Positions 8,100 through 17,140 of a stretch of DNA of 38,649 nucleotides are shown here, piece by piece. The notes under the pieces were generated by a model. That model did not search any database. It was not told the DNA's origin and saw only the letters and a list, made by a program, of their open reading frames with translations. The stretch lies in contig CBIFVZ010000031.1 in assembly GCA_966185765.1 (NCBI GenBank), positions 1-38,649 on the forward strand, given 5' to 3'. The DNA comes from CBIFVZ01 sp966185765. GTDB lineage: Bacteria > Pseudomonadota > Gammaproteobacteria > Enterobacterales > Enterobacteriaceae. Each line of letters begins with the position of its first letter. Positions within the stretch are counted from its first letter, which is position 1. Both the position numbers and the translations under genes were made by a program.

Positions 8100-9137
8100 G
8101 TGACCGAAAAAACCTCTCTCAGCTACAAAGACGCCGGTGTTGATATCGATGCAGGCAACGCTCTGGTTGACCGAATTAAAGGCGTGGTGAAGAAAACCCG
8201 CCGCCCGGAAGTGATGGGCGGACTGGGCGGCTTCGGCGCGCTGTGCGCCCTGCCGCAGAAATACCGCGAACCGGTGCTGGTTTCCGGCACTGACGGCGTG
8301 GGTACTAAGCTGCGTCTGGCAATGGACCTTAAGCGTCACGATACTATCGGTATTGACCTTGTTGCCATGTGCGTCAACGACCTGGTCGTCCAGGGTGCGG
8401 AACCGCTGTTTTTCCTTGATTACTACGCAACCGGCAAGCTGGATGTGGATACCGCCGCCAGTGTGATTAGCGGCATTGCCGAAGGTTGCCTGCAATCCGG
8501 CTGTGCGCTGGTCGGTGGCGAGACGGCCGAGATGCCGGGCATGTATCACGGTGAAGACTACGATGTGGCGGGTTTCTGCGTTGGCGTAGTTGAAAAATCA
8601 GAGATTATTGACGGTAGCAACGTGGCCGACGGCGATGTCCTGGTGGCCCTCGCCTCCAGTGGCCCGCACTCCAACGGTTATTCACTGGTGCGTAAAGTGA
8701 TTGAAGTCAGCGGCTGTGACCCGCTCACGACCGACCTTGACGGCAAACCGCTCGCCGACCACCTGCTGGCCCCGACGCGCATTTACGTTAAATCCGTGCT
8801 GGCGCTGATTGACGCGCTGGATGTGCACGCTATTGCGCACCTGACCGGTGGTGGTTTCTGGGAAAACATCCCGCGCGTACTGCCGGACAACACCCAGGCC
8901 ATTATCGACGAGTCTTCCTGGCAGTGGCCGGCAGTCTTCAACTGGCTGTCGCAGGCAGGTAACATCAGCCGTCATGAGATGTACCGTACCTTTAACTGTG
9001 GCGTCGGTATGGTGATTGCGCTGCCAGCCAGTGAAGCCGATAAGGCTGTGGAACTGTTAAATAATCTGGGTGAAAAGGCGTGGAAAATCGGTATGATCAA
9101 AGCATCCGACAGTGAACAACGCGTGGTCATCGAGTAA
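8100..9137 (+). CDS. purM: PurM, phosphoribosylaminoimidazole synthetase
   Basis: PurM (AIR synthetase) performs the ATP-dependent ring closure of formylglycinamidine ribonucleotide to AIR, step five of purine synthesis. A much longer open frame begins upstream, but the real start is GTG at 8100, preceded by GGGGA. That gives 345 residues beginning (V)TEKTSLSYKDAG, the same length as E. coli. Motifs include the glycine-rich MGGLGGFGALCALP, GTDGVGTKLRLA and the DLVAMCVNDL stretch of the AIRS family. It is co-transcribed with purN, whose ATG overlaps its stop by one base, and controlled by the PurR box upstream. Confidence 0.98.
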   Translation: MTEKTSLSYKDAGVDIDAGNALVDRIKGVVKKTRRPEVMGGLGGFGALCALPQKYREPVLVSGTDGVGTKLRLAMDLKRHDTIGIDLVAMCVNDLVVQGAEPLFFLDYYATGKLDVDTAASVISGIAEGCLQSGCALVGGETAEMPGMYHGEDYDVAGFCVGVVEKSEIIDGSNVADGDVLVALASSGPHSNGYSLVRKVIEVSGCDPLTTDLDGKPLADHLLAPTRIYVKSVLALIDALDVHAIAHLTGGGFWENIPRVLPDNTQAIIDESSWQWPAVFNWLSQAGNISRHEMYRTFNCGVGMVIALPASEADKAVELLNNLGEKAWKIGMIKASDSEQRVVIE

Positions 9138-9775
9138 TGAAACACATCGTGGTGCTTATCTCCGGCAACGGAAGCAATCTGCAGGCGATTATTGATGCCT
9201 GCCAACAGCAGCGTATCAATGGCACCATTAGTGCGGTTTTCAGCAACAAGACCCATGCATACGGCCTTGAGCGCGCCAGAGCGGCGAATATCCCTGCCCA
9301 CGCGCTGTCGCCCGCCGAGTTTGACGGGCGCGAGGCCTTTGACCGCGAGCTTATGCGCCAGATTGATGCCTGTACGCCAGATTTGGTGGTGCTCGCGGGC
9401 TATATGCGTATCTTAAGCCCGGCGTTTGTGTCGCACTATGCCGGGCGGCTTATCAACATTCACCCTTCCCTGCTGCCGAAATACCCGGGCCTGTACACCC
9501 ATCGTCAGGTACTGGAAAATGGCGATGAAGAACACGGTACTTCCGTGCACTTTGTTACCGACGAGCTTGACGGGGGACCGGTCATTTTGCAGGCTCGCGT
9601 GCCGGTGTTTGAAGGTGATGATGAAGAGATTGTCACCGCCCGCGTCCAGCATCAGGAACACGCGATTTATCCGCTGGTCGTGAGCTGGTTTGTTGATGGT
9701 CGTCTTGAAATGCGCGCAGGCCAGGCCTGGCTTGACGGTAAAGCGCTGCCCGCCCAGGGCTACGCTGCCGACTAA
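9137..9775 (+). CDS. purN: PurN, GAR transformylase
   Basis: PurN transfers a formyl group from 10-formyltetrahydrofolate to glycinamide ribonucleotide, step three of purine synthesis. It has 212 residues, equal to E. coli. The N-terminal phosphate loop is ISGNGSNLQAII. The catalytic Asn and His are in NIHPSLLPKYPG (N106, H108 in E. coli) and the catalytic Asp in TDELDGGPV (D144). The overlapping TAATG junction with purM indicates translational coupling. A terminator follows. Confidence 0.98.
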   Translation: MKHIVVLISGNGSNLQAIIDACQQQRINGTISAVFSNKTHAYGLERARAANIPAHALSPAEFDGREAFDRELMRQIDACTPDLVVLAGYMRILSPAFVSHYAGRLINIHPSLLPKYPGLYTHRQVLENGDEEHGTSVHFVTDELDGGPVILQARVPVFEGDDEEIVTARVQHQEHAIYPLVVSWFVDGRLEMRAGQAWLDGKALPAQGYAAD

Positions 9776-9783
9776 TCTTCCCT

Positions 9784-9813
9784 CGCCCTTCCCTTCGTGA
9801 CAGGGCGCTTTTT
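9784..9813 (+). terminator. Terminator of purMN
   Basis: CGCCCT (9784-9789) pairs with AGGGCG (9802-9807), followed shortly by a run of five T (9809-9813). It is placed 8 bp after the purN stop. Confidence 0.75.
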
Positions 9814-9908
9814 AGTCATCGTTGGACATCCCCCGCCTTTGCTCGCCATAATAGCGCCGAGACGGAATAGCCACGTCCCGAGAACAACAAATCGGAGTGT
9901 GAGTCGCA

Positions 9909-11969
9909 ATGGGTCAGGAAAAGCTGTATATCGAAAAAGAACTAAGCTGGTTATCATTTAACGAGCGCGTGCTCCAGGAAGCGGCCGATAAGATTAATCC
10001 GCTGATTGAGCGCATGCGTTTTCTGGGCATTTACTCCAATAACCTCGATGAGTTCTACAAAGTGCGTTTTGCTGAGCTGAAGCGGCGCATTATTATCAGC
10101 GAAGAACAAGGCTCCAATTCGCACTCCCGCCACTTACTCAACAAAATCCAGTCGCGCGTACTGAAAGCCGACCAGGAATTCGATGCTCTTTATAACGATC
10201 TGCTGTTGGAGATGGCGCGTAACCAGATCTTTTTGATTAACGAGCGTCAGCTTTCCACCAACCAGCAGGCCTGGTTACGCCATTACTTTAAGCAGTATCT
10301 GCGCCCGCACATTACGCCTATCCTGGTTGTGCGCGAAACCGATCTGGTGCAGTTTCTGAAAGATGACTACACCTACCTGGCCGTCGAGATCGTTCGCGGC
10401 AGCGACATTCATTATGCGTTACTTGAGATCCCCTCAGACAAAGTGCCGCGCTTCGTCAATCTGCCGCCGGAAGCACCCCGGCGTCGCAAGCCGATGATCC
10501 TGCTTGATAACATCCTGCGTTACTGCCTGGACGACATCTTTAAGGGCTTTTTCGATTATGATTCGCTGAACGCCTATTCCATGAAGATGACGCGTGACGC
10601 CGAATACGATCTGGTGCATGAAATGGAGGCCAGCCTGATGGAGCTGATGTCCTCAAGCCTCAAGCAGCGTCTTACCGCCGAGCCCGTGCGCTTTGTCTAT
10701 CAGCGCGATATGCCGGATGCGATGGTAGACATGCTGTGCCAGAAGCTCTCGATTTCGCGTCTGGACTCCATTGTGCCCGGTGGGCGCTACCATAACTTTA
10801 AGGACTTCATCAGCTTCCCTAACGTGGGCAAAGCCAACCTGGTCAATAAACCGCTACCGCGACTGCGCCACATCTGGTTTGATAATTTTCGCAACGGCTT
10901 CGACGCCATCCGCGAGCGCGACGTGCTGCTTTATTATCCGTACCACACGTTTGAACACGTGCTAGAGCTGCTGCGCCAGGCCTCCTTCGACCCCAGCGTG
11001 CTCGCTATCAAAATCAATATTTACCGCGTGGCAAAAGATTCACGCATTATTGAGTCAATGATCCACGCTGCGCATAACGGTAAAAAAGTTACCGTGGTCG
11101 TCGAGCTGCAGGCGCGTTTTGACGAAGAAGCGAATATTCACTGGGCCAGACGTCTGACCGAAGCAGGCGTGCATGTTATCTTCTCCGCGCCCGGGCTTAA
11201 AATTCACGCCAAGCTGTTTCTCATCTCGCGTAAAGAAGGTGATGACGTGGTGCGCTATGCCCATATTGGTACCGGCAACTTCAATGAAAAAACCGCGCGG
11301 CTTTATACCGACTACTCGCTGCTGACCGCCGATGCGCGCATTACCAACGAAGTGCGCCGGGTATTTAACTTTATCGAAAACCCCTATCGCCCGGTCACCT
11401 TTGACTACCTGATGGTGTCGCCACAGAACTCACGCCGCCTGCTCTATGAACTGGTGGATAAGGAAATTGCCAATGCCCAGCAAGGGCTGCCCTGCGGCAT
11501 TACGCTTAAGCTAAATAACCTTGTCGATAAAGGACTGGTTGACCGCCTGTATACCGCCTCAAGCTTCGGTGTGCCGGTCAATCTGCTGATTCGTGGTATG
11601 TGTTCACTCATTCCGCAGCTTGAAGGCATCAGCGATAACATTAACGTTATCAGCATTGTTGACCGCTATCTGGAGCACGACCGGGTTTATATTTTTGAAA
11701 ACGGCGGTGATAAGAAAGTGTTTCTGTCATCGGCCGACTGGATGACACGCAACATCGACTACCGCATAGAAGTGGCCGTTGCGCTACTGGATCCGCGCCT
11801 GAAACAGCGGGTACTGGATATTATTGCCATTTTGTTCAGCGACACGGTAAAAGCACGCATTGTCGATAAAGAACTCAGCAACCGTTACGTCCCGCGTGGT
11901 AACCGCCGTAAGGTGCGTTCACAGCTGGCGATTTACGATTACATTAAATCTCTGGAACAGCCTGAATAA
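9909..11969 (+). CDS. ppk: Ppk, polyphosphate kinase 1
   Basis: This membrane-associated enzyme makes inorganic polyphosphate from ATP reversibly. It has 686 residues against 688 in E. coli. Recognisable parts are the N-terminal domain (KELSWLSFNERVLQEA), the head domain, and two phospholipase-D-like C-terminal domains. The autophosphorylated histidine is H433 in GLKIHAKLFLIS (E. coli H435), and the second essential histidine is in YLEHDRVYIF (E. coli H592 equivalent). The start ATG is preceded by CGGAGTGTGAG. ppx starts two bases after its stop, so the synthase and the hydrolase are made from one message. Confidence 0.98.
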   Translation: MGQEKLYIEKELSWLSFNERVLQEAADKINPLIERMRFLGIYSNNLDEFYKVRFAELKRRIIISEEQGSNSHSRHLLNKIQSRVLKADQEFDALYNDLLLEMARNQIFLINERQLSTNQQAWLRHYFKQYLRPHITPILVVRETDLVQFLKDDYTYLAVEIVRGSDIHYALLEIPSDKVPRFVNLPPEAPRRRKPMILLDNILRYCLDDIFKGFFDYDSLNAYSMKMTRDAEYDLVHEMEASLMELMSSSLKQRLTAEPVRFVYQRDMPDAMVDMLCQKLSISRLDSIVPGGRYHNFKDFISFPNVGKANLVNKPLPRLRHIWFDNFRNGFDAIRERDVLLYYPYHTFEHVLELLRQASFDPSVLAIKINIYRVAKDSRIIESMIHAAHNGKKVTVVVELQARFDEEANIHWARRLTEAGVHVIFSAPGLKIHAKLFLISRKEGDDVVRYAHIGTGNFNEKTARLYTDYSLLTADARITNEVRRVFNFIENPYRPVTFDYLMVSPQNSRRLLYELVDKEIANAQQGLPCGITLKLNNLVDKGLVDRLYTASSFGVPVNLLIRGMCSLIPQLEGISDNINVISIVDRYLEHDRVYIFENGGDKKVFLSSADWMTRNIDYRIEVAVALLDPRLKQRVLDIIAILFSDTVKARIVDKELSNRYVPRGNRRKVRSQLAIYDYIKSLEQPE

Positions 11970-11971
11970 TC

Positions 11972-13516
11972 ATGCCGATTAACCAACACACTCCGCGACC
12001 GCAGGAATTTGCTGCGGTTGACCTCGGCTCAAACAGCTTTCACATGGTCATTGCCCGCGTGGTAGACGGCGCGATGCAAATCATTGGCCGTCTGAAGCAA
12101 CGCGTACATCTGGCTGATGGCCTGGATGCGGATAACCGCCTGAGCGAAGAAGCAATGGAACGCGGTCTCGCCTGCCTCGCGCTGTTTGCTGAAAGACTGC
12201 AAGGCTTTAATGCTGCCAGCGTGTGCATTGTAGGCACCCACTCACTGCGAGAGGCGATTAACGCACAGGAGTTTTTGCGGCGTGCTGAGCAGGTTATTCC
12301 TTACCCGATAGAAATTATCTCCGGTAACGAAGAAGCACGCCTGATTTTTATGGGCGTTGAACACACCCAACCGGAGCGCGGCAGCAAGCTGGTGATTGAT
12401 ATCGGCGGGGGGTCAACGGAGCTGGTGATAGGTGAAAATTTTGAGCCGCGGCTGGTAGAGAGCCGCCGCATGGGCTGTGTGAGCTTTGGCCAGAATTTCT
12501 TCCCCAATGGCACCATCAGCCTTGAAAACTTCCGTCGTGCGCGGCTGGCTGCTGTACAAAAGCTGGAAAATCTGGCCTGGCAGTTTCGTATTCAGGGCTG
12601 GAATGTGGCGCTGGGTGCCTCCGGCACGATTAAAGCTGCACATGAAATCCTCATTGAGATGGGCGAGAAAGACGGCATGATCACCCCTGAGCGACTGGAT
12701 AAGCTGTGTGAGGCCGTGCTGACATACAAAACCTTCGCCGCCCTGAGTCTGCCAGGGCTTTCTGAAGAGCGCAAAGCGGTTTTTGTGCCCGGTCTGGCTA
12801 TTCTGTGTGGCGTGTTTGATTCGCTGGGCATCAAAGAGCTACGTCTGTCTGATGGCGCGCTGCGCGAAGGCGTACTGTATGAAATGGAAGGACGCTTTCG
12901 CCACCAGGATGTGCGTATCCGCACCGCTAAAAGTCTTGCCACCCGCTACGATATTGACGCCGAGCAGGCGCAGCGTGTACTGGAAACCACGCTCAATATG
13001 TATGAGCAATGGCAAGCGCGCCACCCCAAATGCGTTAATGTACAGATGATGGCGTTGCTCAAATGGGCCGCCATGCTACATGAAGTTGGCCTGAGCATTA
13101 ACCACAGCGCCCTGCATCGTCACTCAGCCTATATCCTCCAGCACAGCGACCTGCCAGGCTTTACTCAGGAACAGCAGCTGATGATGGCCACGCTGGTGCG
13201 CTTTCACCGCAAAGGCATCAAACTTGATGAGATCCCGCGCTTTACGCTGTTTCGCAAAAAAGAGTTTATTCCGCTTATTAAGTTACTGCGTCTAGGCGTG
13301 TTGCTGAATAACCAACGCCAGGCGACCACCACACCGCCAACGCTGGTACTGGAAGCCGAAGAGAACCACTGGACGCTACGCTTCCCACACGACTGGTTCA
13401 GCCAGAACGCGCTGGTGCTGCTGGATCTTGAACGTGAGCAGAAATACTGGGAGGCAGTTAGCGGCTGGAAACTCAACATTGAAGAAGAAGAAAACGACCA
13501 CGAGGCCGTTGCCTGA
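11972..13516 (+). CDS. ppx: Ppx, exopolyphosphatase
   Basis: Ppx releases orthophosphate from the ends of long polyphosphate chains. It has 514 residues (E. coli 513). The actin-like ASKHA fold is marked by FAAVDLGSNSFHMVIA at the N-terminus, the Glu-bearing SGNEEARLIFMGV and the phosphate-binding VIDIGGGSTELVIG. The C-terminal half has HD-like helices (MLHEVGLSINHSALHRHSAY). It is tightly coupled to ppk with a 2-bp gap and ends at a strong terminator. Confidence 0.98.
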   Translation: MPINQHTPRPQEFAAVDLGSNSFHMVIARVVDGAMQIIGRLKQRVHLADGLDADNRLSEEAMERGLACLALFAERLQGFNAASVCIVGTHSLREAINAQEFLRRAEQVIPYPIEIISGNEEARLIFMGVEHTQPERGSKLVIDIGGGSTELVIGENFEPRLVESRRMGCVSFGQNFFPNGTISLENFRRARLAAVQKLENLAWQFRIQGWNVALGASGTIKAAHEILIEMGEKDGMITPERLDKLCEAVLTYKTFAALSLPGLSEERKAVFVPGLAILCGVFDSLGIKELRLSDGALREGVLYEMEGRFRHQDVRIRTAKSLATRYDIDAEQAQRVLETTLNMYEQWQARHPKCVNVQMMALLKWAAMLHEVGLSINHSALHRHSAYILQHSDLPGFTQEQQLMMATLVRFHRKGIKLDEIPRFTLFRKKEFIPLIKLLRLGVLLNNQRQATTTPPTLVLEAEENHWTLRFPHDWFSQNALVLLDLEREQKYWEAVSGWKLNIEEEENDHEAVA

Positions 13517-13521
13517 TGCCA

Positions 13522-13546
13522 GCGGGCGCTATCTGCGCCCGCTTTT
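13522..13546 (+). terminator. Terminator of ppk-ppx
   Basis: GCGGGCGC (13522-13529), a five-base loop, GCGCCCGC (13535-13542) and TTTT form a strong intrinsic terminator just after ppx, facing the convergent pdeF. Confidence 0.85.
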
Positions 13547-13561
13547 ACCCTCACCGGTTAG

Positions 13562-15775
13562 TTAAACTAAATCTTCCAGTGGCCTGGGTCGGTCTATCAG
13601 ATGGCCCTGAATATAGTCAATGCCAAGCACTTTGACCGCATCCAGTACATCCTGTGTCTCCACGAACTCCGCCACCAGCTGCATATTCTTCATTCTCGCC
13701 AGCTGGCAGATAGACTCCACCAACTGGTAATCAATACTGCTTGAGGCGATATTGCGAATAAAGCTGCCGTCGAGTTTAAGAATATCTACACTCATTTCCC
13801 TGAGATAAGCGTAGCTGGAGTAGCCCGTCCCAAAATCGTCAATTGCGATGCGACAACCGAGCTGCTGAAGCTGGAATATTGTCTGTCTGGCGAGCGCCAT
13901 ATTGGTCTGTGAACTGCTTTCAGTTATCTCAAACACCAGCTGCCAGGCCTGCACATCGTAGCGCTTGAGCAACTGACCGACTTCAATGGCAAAATGCGCA
14001 CGACTGATTGACGCCGCCGTCAGGTTAATTGAAAAACGCACGCCCGGCAGTGCTTCACGATGATGAGCAATAAACTGCAGCGTGGTTTCCAGCACCCAGC
14101 TGTCGATACGCGAAGACAAACCAAACTCATGCGCAATGGGCAGGAAACTGTCCGGTGTCACAAGCGTTCCGTCTTCGCTCTTCATCCTGAGCAGGATTTC
14201 ATAAAAATGGTCGCCGCGGATACCTTCAACGCGCTGAACCATGAGCTGGAACCCCCCGTCATCCAGCGCTTTTTGCAACCGGTTCATCATATTAACTTTC
14301 TGCTTCACGGCGTTTTGAACGTGGCGCGCGCCGCGCATTTGCAGGCTTTCCGGGCGGTTAGTGCTCAGCGAAAAATCCGCCATTGTCCCCAGCTCCCCCA
14401 GCAACAGGTGCTGATGCACTATCGGTGAACGCACGTAACAATACCCCAGTCCTACCTGAAGCTGCATTGACATGCCGTCCCACATAAAGCGGAAGCCACG
14501 GGTTTTATGATAAAGCTCCTCGAGTCGCGCTTTGCTCGACTCTCCACTCAAACGCAGCACCAGTTCTTTGTTTGACAGGTGATATATTTTTTCATCTTCA
14601 AGCAGTGACTGCTGAAGCCAGTTTGCCAGCTGTTGCTTGTAGCTGATGCGCATCAGAACACCATAATTACGCGCCAGCAAATCCATCTCAGGGAAGTTCA
14701 ACAAGCACAGCGTCGAGCCAGAAGAAAGATTCAGATCGCGCGTTAACGCACGCAGGTTCGGCATTTGCACAATCGGATCGATAAACGCAACGTAGCGCAC
14801 CTTATCGTAAATGGCGCGCTGGTGAGTGGTTATCTCTGCCATCAGGTATATCGTGAAGGAAAACACCACATAGCAGGATGAGGTGATCGCCATCTGAATC
14901 TCTAAATAGCTGCCAGGCGCTAAATAACGGTAGTAATAGTGACTTAGCACCATCAGCACCAGCGTCCATACCGTGGTGATGAACAGAAAGCCAAAGCGCA
15001 TGGCGCCCCAAATCATTACTGGCAACAACAGCGTGAAGGTATAGTTCGTATTAAACACCGTGCTGCTGTCGTTGAGCGGCACCAGCAGTAGATAGATAAG
15101 GCCCAGTAGAATCAGCGCCCACAGAAAAACTTCGAACTGGCCTGCGCGGGGATGAAACTGGGTACGCATGCGAGAAAAGAAGTGGCGCGCAAACGGCGGA
15201 TGGCGTAGCGCTCGAATAATAAAATAGAAAAAAGGCAGTCCCACCAGGCCGCTCACCAGCAGGCTCTGGTAGTTAATAAGGGTGCTGATTTGAAAAGGGT
15301 CATTACCCAGCATGCTGATTTTGGCATCGTACAAACCAAAAATAATCGCACCCTGGTAAATAATAAAAAACAGCGTTGCCTGGCACAAAACCAGCCAGAA
15401 CAGACGCGCAGCGCTGAGATGCGCGTAACCAAAGCTAATCGCGTTGCGCCGGGGGACAAACAGGCGATAACCGCCCCAGCAAATAACACAGGTCAGGAGG
15501 TAATGAATAACGGCCGCAATGGCATCTACTTCGCCACGCAAAGGCAGATAGCGCATCACCAGCGCCAGAACAATACCGGGTAACGCCGCCCAGCCAAATA
15601 TCAGCGTCAGCGCCATCATCAGCGAGGGTGGCAGATAAAACAGCACGACCCTTACACCATCAAGCTCCGTATAAACGTTGCTCAGCGTGACCAGGGGATA
15701 GAGAACGACAGGCAGGATTAACGGCAGACACCACCAGCGATTTTTATATTTTCGATACCAGTCAGACCACTGCAT
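13562..15775 (-). CDS. pdeF: PdeF (YfgF), cyclic-di-GMP phosphodiesterase
   Basis: The product is a 737-residue inner-membrane protein homologous to E. coli PdeF (YfgF, 747 aa). Residues 1 to about 320 form a MASE1-type sensor with multiple membrane spans. A degenerate GGDEF domain follows, with KELVLRL in place of the active GG(D/E)EF. The C-terminal EAL domain is intact: EILLRM (the EAL position reads EIL, as in E. coli), INLTAASI, FEITES, AIDDFGTGYSS, ILKLDGSFIR, AEFVET and YIQGHLID supply the metal and substrate ligands. The activity expected is c-di-GMP to pGpG. The ATG at 15775 was taken because it aligns residue for residue with the E. coli start; an upstream TTG at 15832 would add 19 residues. 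The gene is convergent with ppx. Confidence 0.93.
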   Translation of the reverse strand: MQWSDWYRKYKNRWWCLPLILPVVLYPLVTLSNVYTELDGVRVVLFYLPPSLMMALTLIFGWAALPGIVLALVMRYLPLRGEVDAIAAVIHYLLTCVICWGGYRLFVPRRNAISFGYAHLSAARLFWLVLCQATLFFIIYQGAIIFGLYDAKISMLGNDPFQISTLINYQSLLVSGLVGLPFFYFIIRALRHPPFARHFFSRMRTQFHPRAGQFEVFLWALILLGLIYLLLVPLNDSSTVFNTNYTFTLLLPVMIWGAMRFGFLFITTVWTLVLMVLSHYYYRYLAPGSYLEIQMAITSSCYVVFSFTIYLMAEITTHQRAIYDKVRYVAFIDPIVQMPNLRALTRDLNLSSGSTLCLLNFPEMDLLARNYGVLMRISYKQQLANWLQQSLLEDEKIYHLSNKELVLRLSGESSKARLEELYHKTRGFRFMWDGMSMQLQVGLGYCYVRSPIVHQHLLLGELGTMADFSLSTNRPESLQMRGARHVQNAVKQKVNMMNRLQKALDDGGFQLMVQRVEGIRGDHFYEILLRMKSEDGTLVTPDSFLPIAHEFGLSSRIDSWVLETTLQFIAHHREALPGVRFSINLTAASISRAHFAIEVGQLLKRYDVQAWQLVFEITESSSQTNMALARQTIFQLQQLGCRIAIDDFGTGYSSYAYLREMSVDILKLDGSFIRNIASSSIDYQLVESICQLARMKNMQLVAEFVETQDVLDAVKVLGIDYIQGHLIDRPRPLEDLV

Positions 15776-16023
15776 GAGATGCCCCAAGATGATACCCGAC
15801 TCCCAGGCGGTAATTTTCAGACAGGCGTCCAACCTGGCTGTTGCTAGCGACGGAGAATAAGACCTCCCCGCCCTACTGGATGGCTGATTTTAGTAAGCCA
15901 CAAAAAGTTAAAGGTGACCCAGATCAAAAGAAGCACCGTGGATGGCGGGCGCCTTTCCCACTCATTATATTTAGCTTACGGCCAGGCCAACAGAAATAAT
16001 TCATCACAATGAAAGGATTAAGC

Positions 16024-16080
16024 GTGGTTGACGAAATTTTACGCAGGGATGAATTGACCTTATGGCATGAGTATGGCTAA
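16024..16080 (+). CDS. Candidate 18-residue leader peptide upstream of yfgG
   Basis: The GTG at 16024 follows AAGGA with good spacing and encodes an 18-residue peptide ending in LWHEYG. An in-frame ATG at 16009 without a ribosome site would give 23 residues. A 5-bp GC stem (16092-16096 with 16103-16107) lies between it and the yfgG ribosome site. I do not recognise the peptide. It may be a short leader or chance. Confidence 0.3.
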   Translation: MVDEILRRDELTLWHEYG

Positions 16081-16126
16081 ATTTTGACATCGCCCGCCGC
16101 GTCGGGCCTGTTAAAAGGAATGCAGC

Positions 16127-16321
16127 GTGTCACAGCCTCCAGAGGTACGAAATCGAAACCAGTTCAACGGTCGCATGACCCGAATCGTACTGCTTATCAG
16201 CTTCCTCTTCTTCTTCGGACGTTTTGTCTACTCCTCCATCGGTGCCTGGTATCACCACCAGGAAAAAGTGAGTTCCCAACAGTCAAGCCTTAGCGTCGAG
16301 CAGGGTGGCGTAGCGCGGTAG
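16127..16321 (+). CDS. yfgG: YfgG, small single-span membrane protein
   Basis: This 64-residue protein is collinear with E. coli YfgG (63 aa), sharing the core RMTRIVLLISF and the FFFGRF that follows. It has a basic N-terminal arm (about residues 1-17), one membrane segment at about 18-37, and a hydrophilic tail. The start is GTG at 16127, preceded by AAAAGGA. The molecular function is not established. Its place between pdeF and guaA is as in E. coli, although the neighbour on the guaA side differs. Confidence 0.9.
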   Translation: MSQPPEVRNRNQFNGRMTRIVLLISFLFFFGRFVYSSIGAWYHHQEKVSSQQSSLSVEQGGVAR

Positions 16322-16544
16322 TTCCTCTATTACTTATCACTATCATCAGTGGTAAACTTTTTGTCAGGGATATATGCACCTGCCAATCAGGTTGCTGTCA
16401 TTCAACATTTATTCCACAAAATACCATTGTAAAAACTCTGAATTTCCCTCTATCTTTCAAAAGAATGCGTCAGTTAATAAAAATCATTCATAAAATTCAT
16501 TATGTTATCTCATAGTACCGTGATGATATAACAAGGCCATTATA

Positions 16545-17027
16545 ATGAATCTGACAGAAACCCATCTGAATGAGTTAATTGAAAATCTTAATAATCTGAT
16601 TTGTGAAAATGATTTACTCAACCGTAATGAACGTGAAGATATGGTCAGAGCGGTAGCTGCCATTGGAGCTATGAAAGCACGGGTCAGCATGCTCGCTCCT
16701 GCAGGACAAAAAAAGCGTAAGGCGTTGGCTGAAAAGAAAGAAAAGGTCATCGATCCGCGCTTCCCGAACGCCGGAACACGCTGGAAAGAAGAGGATATTG
16801 AACGACTCAATGAGGTTCTTGAGCCTGTTCCTGATGAAGAGATTGATCATCATTTATACTGGCTCGCTGAAAAATTGGGACGAACACCCTACAGCGTAGC
16901 CTGCAAAATTGCCACGTTGAGAAACCTTCCTGATGACTGGAAAGACAATTACCGTAAACAATCTGACAAAATTCGCTCATCAGAATTAAATATTGGTGAA
17001 TATCTGGCGTCGCAAGAAAATCTATAA
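16545..17027 (+). CDS. Uncharacterised protein with a Myb/SANT-like C-terminal region
   Basis: I do not recognise this 160-residue soluble protein. Residues 1-55 are amphipathic and helix-rich. Residues 55-75 are very lysine-rich (KKRKALAEKKEK). Residues about 78-130 read like a three-helix DNA-binding repeat: a leading Trp with acidic residues (RWKEEDIERLNEVL), then WLAEKLGRTPYSVACKIATL, where the LGRTPYSVACKI helix resembles a recognition helix. A DNA-binding role is inference. The ATG at 16545 has AAGG upstream. The coding DNA and its 220-bp upstream region are AT-rich compared with the flanking core genes, and this position in E. coli is occupied by other genes (yfgH/yfgI), pointing to acquisition or replacement. 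Confidence 0.75.
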   Translation: MNLTETHLNELIENLNNLICENDLLNRNEREDMVRAVAAIGAMKARVSMLAPAGQKKRKALAEKKEKVIDPRFPNAGTRWKEEDIERLNEVLEPVPDEEIDHHLYWLAEKLGRTPYSVACKIATLRNLPDDWKDNYRKQSDKIRSSELNIGEYLASQENL

Positions 17028-17078
17028 ACGTATGATGCTGTTACGTCAGCAATCATACCCAGGCAGGCTGTTCAATAC

Positions 17079-17107
17079 AAAAAACCCATGCAAGGCATGG
17101 GTTTTTT
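17079..17107. terminator. Bidirectional terminator between the orphan gene and guaA
   Basis: Six A then CCCATGC (17079-17091), loop AAG, GCATGGG then six T (17095-17107) make a perfect 13-bp stem with U-runs on either strand. It serves two convergent genes. Confidence 0.95.
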
Positions 17108-17140
17108 ATAATCAGTGATTTTTAAAGCTGGTACGCGAAA

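Noticed and set aside
16545..17027. First impression of an H-NS/StpA-type protein (helical N-terminus, Lys-rich middle)
   Set aside because: The H-NS DNA-binding hook (Q/R-G-R pattern) is absent, and the C-terminal part looks like a different three-helix motif.
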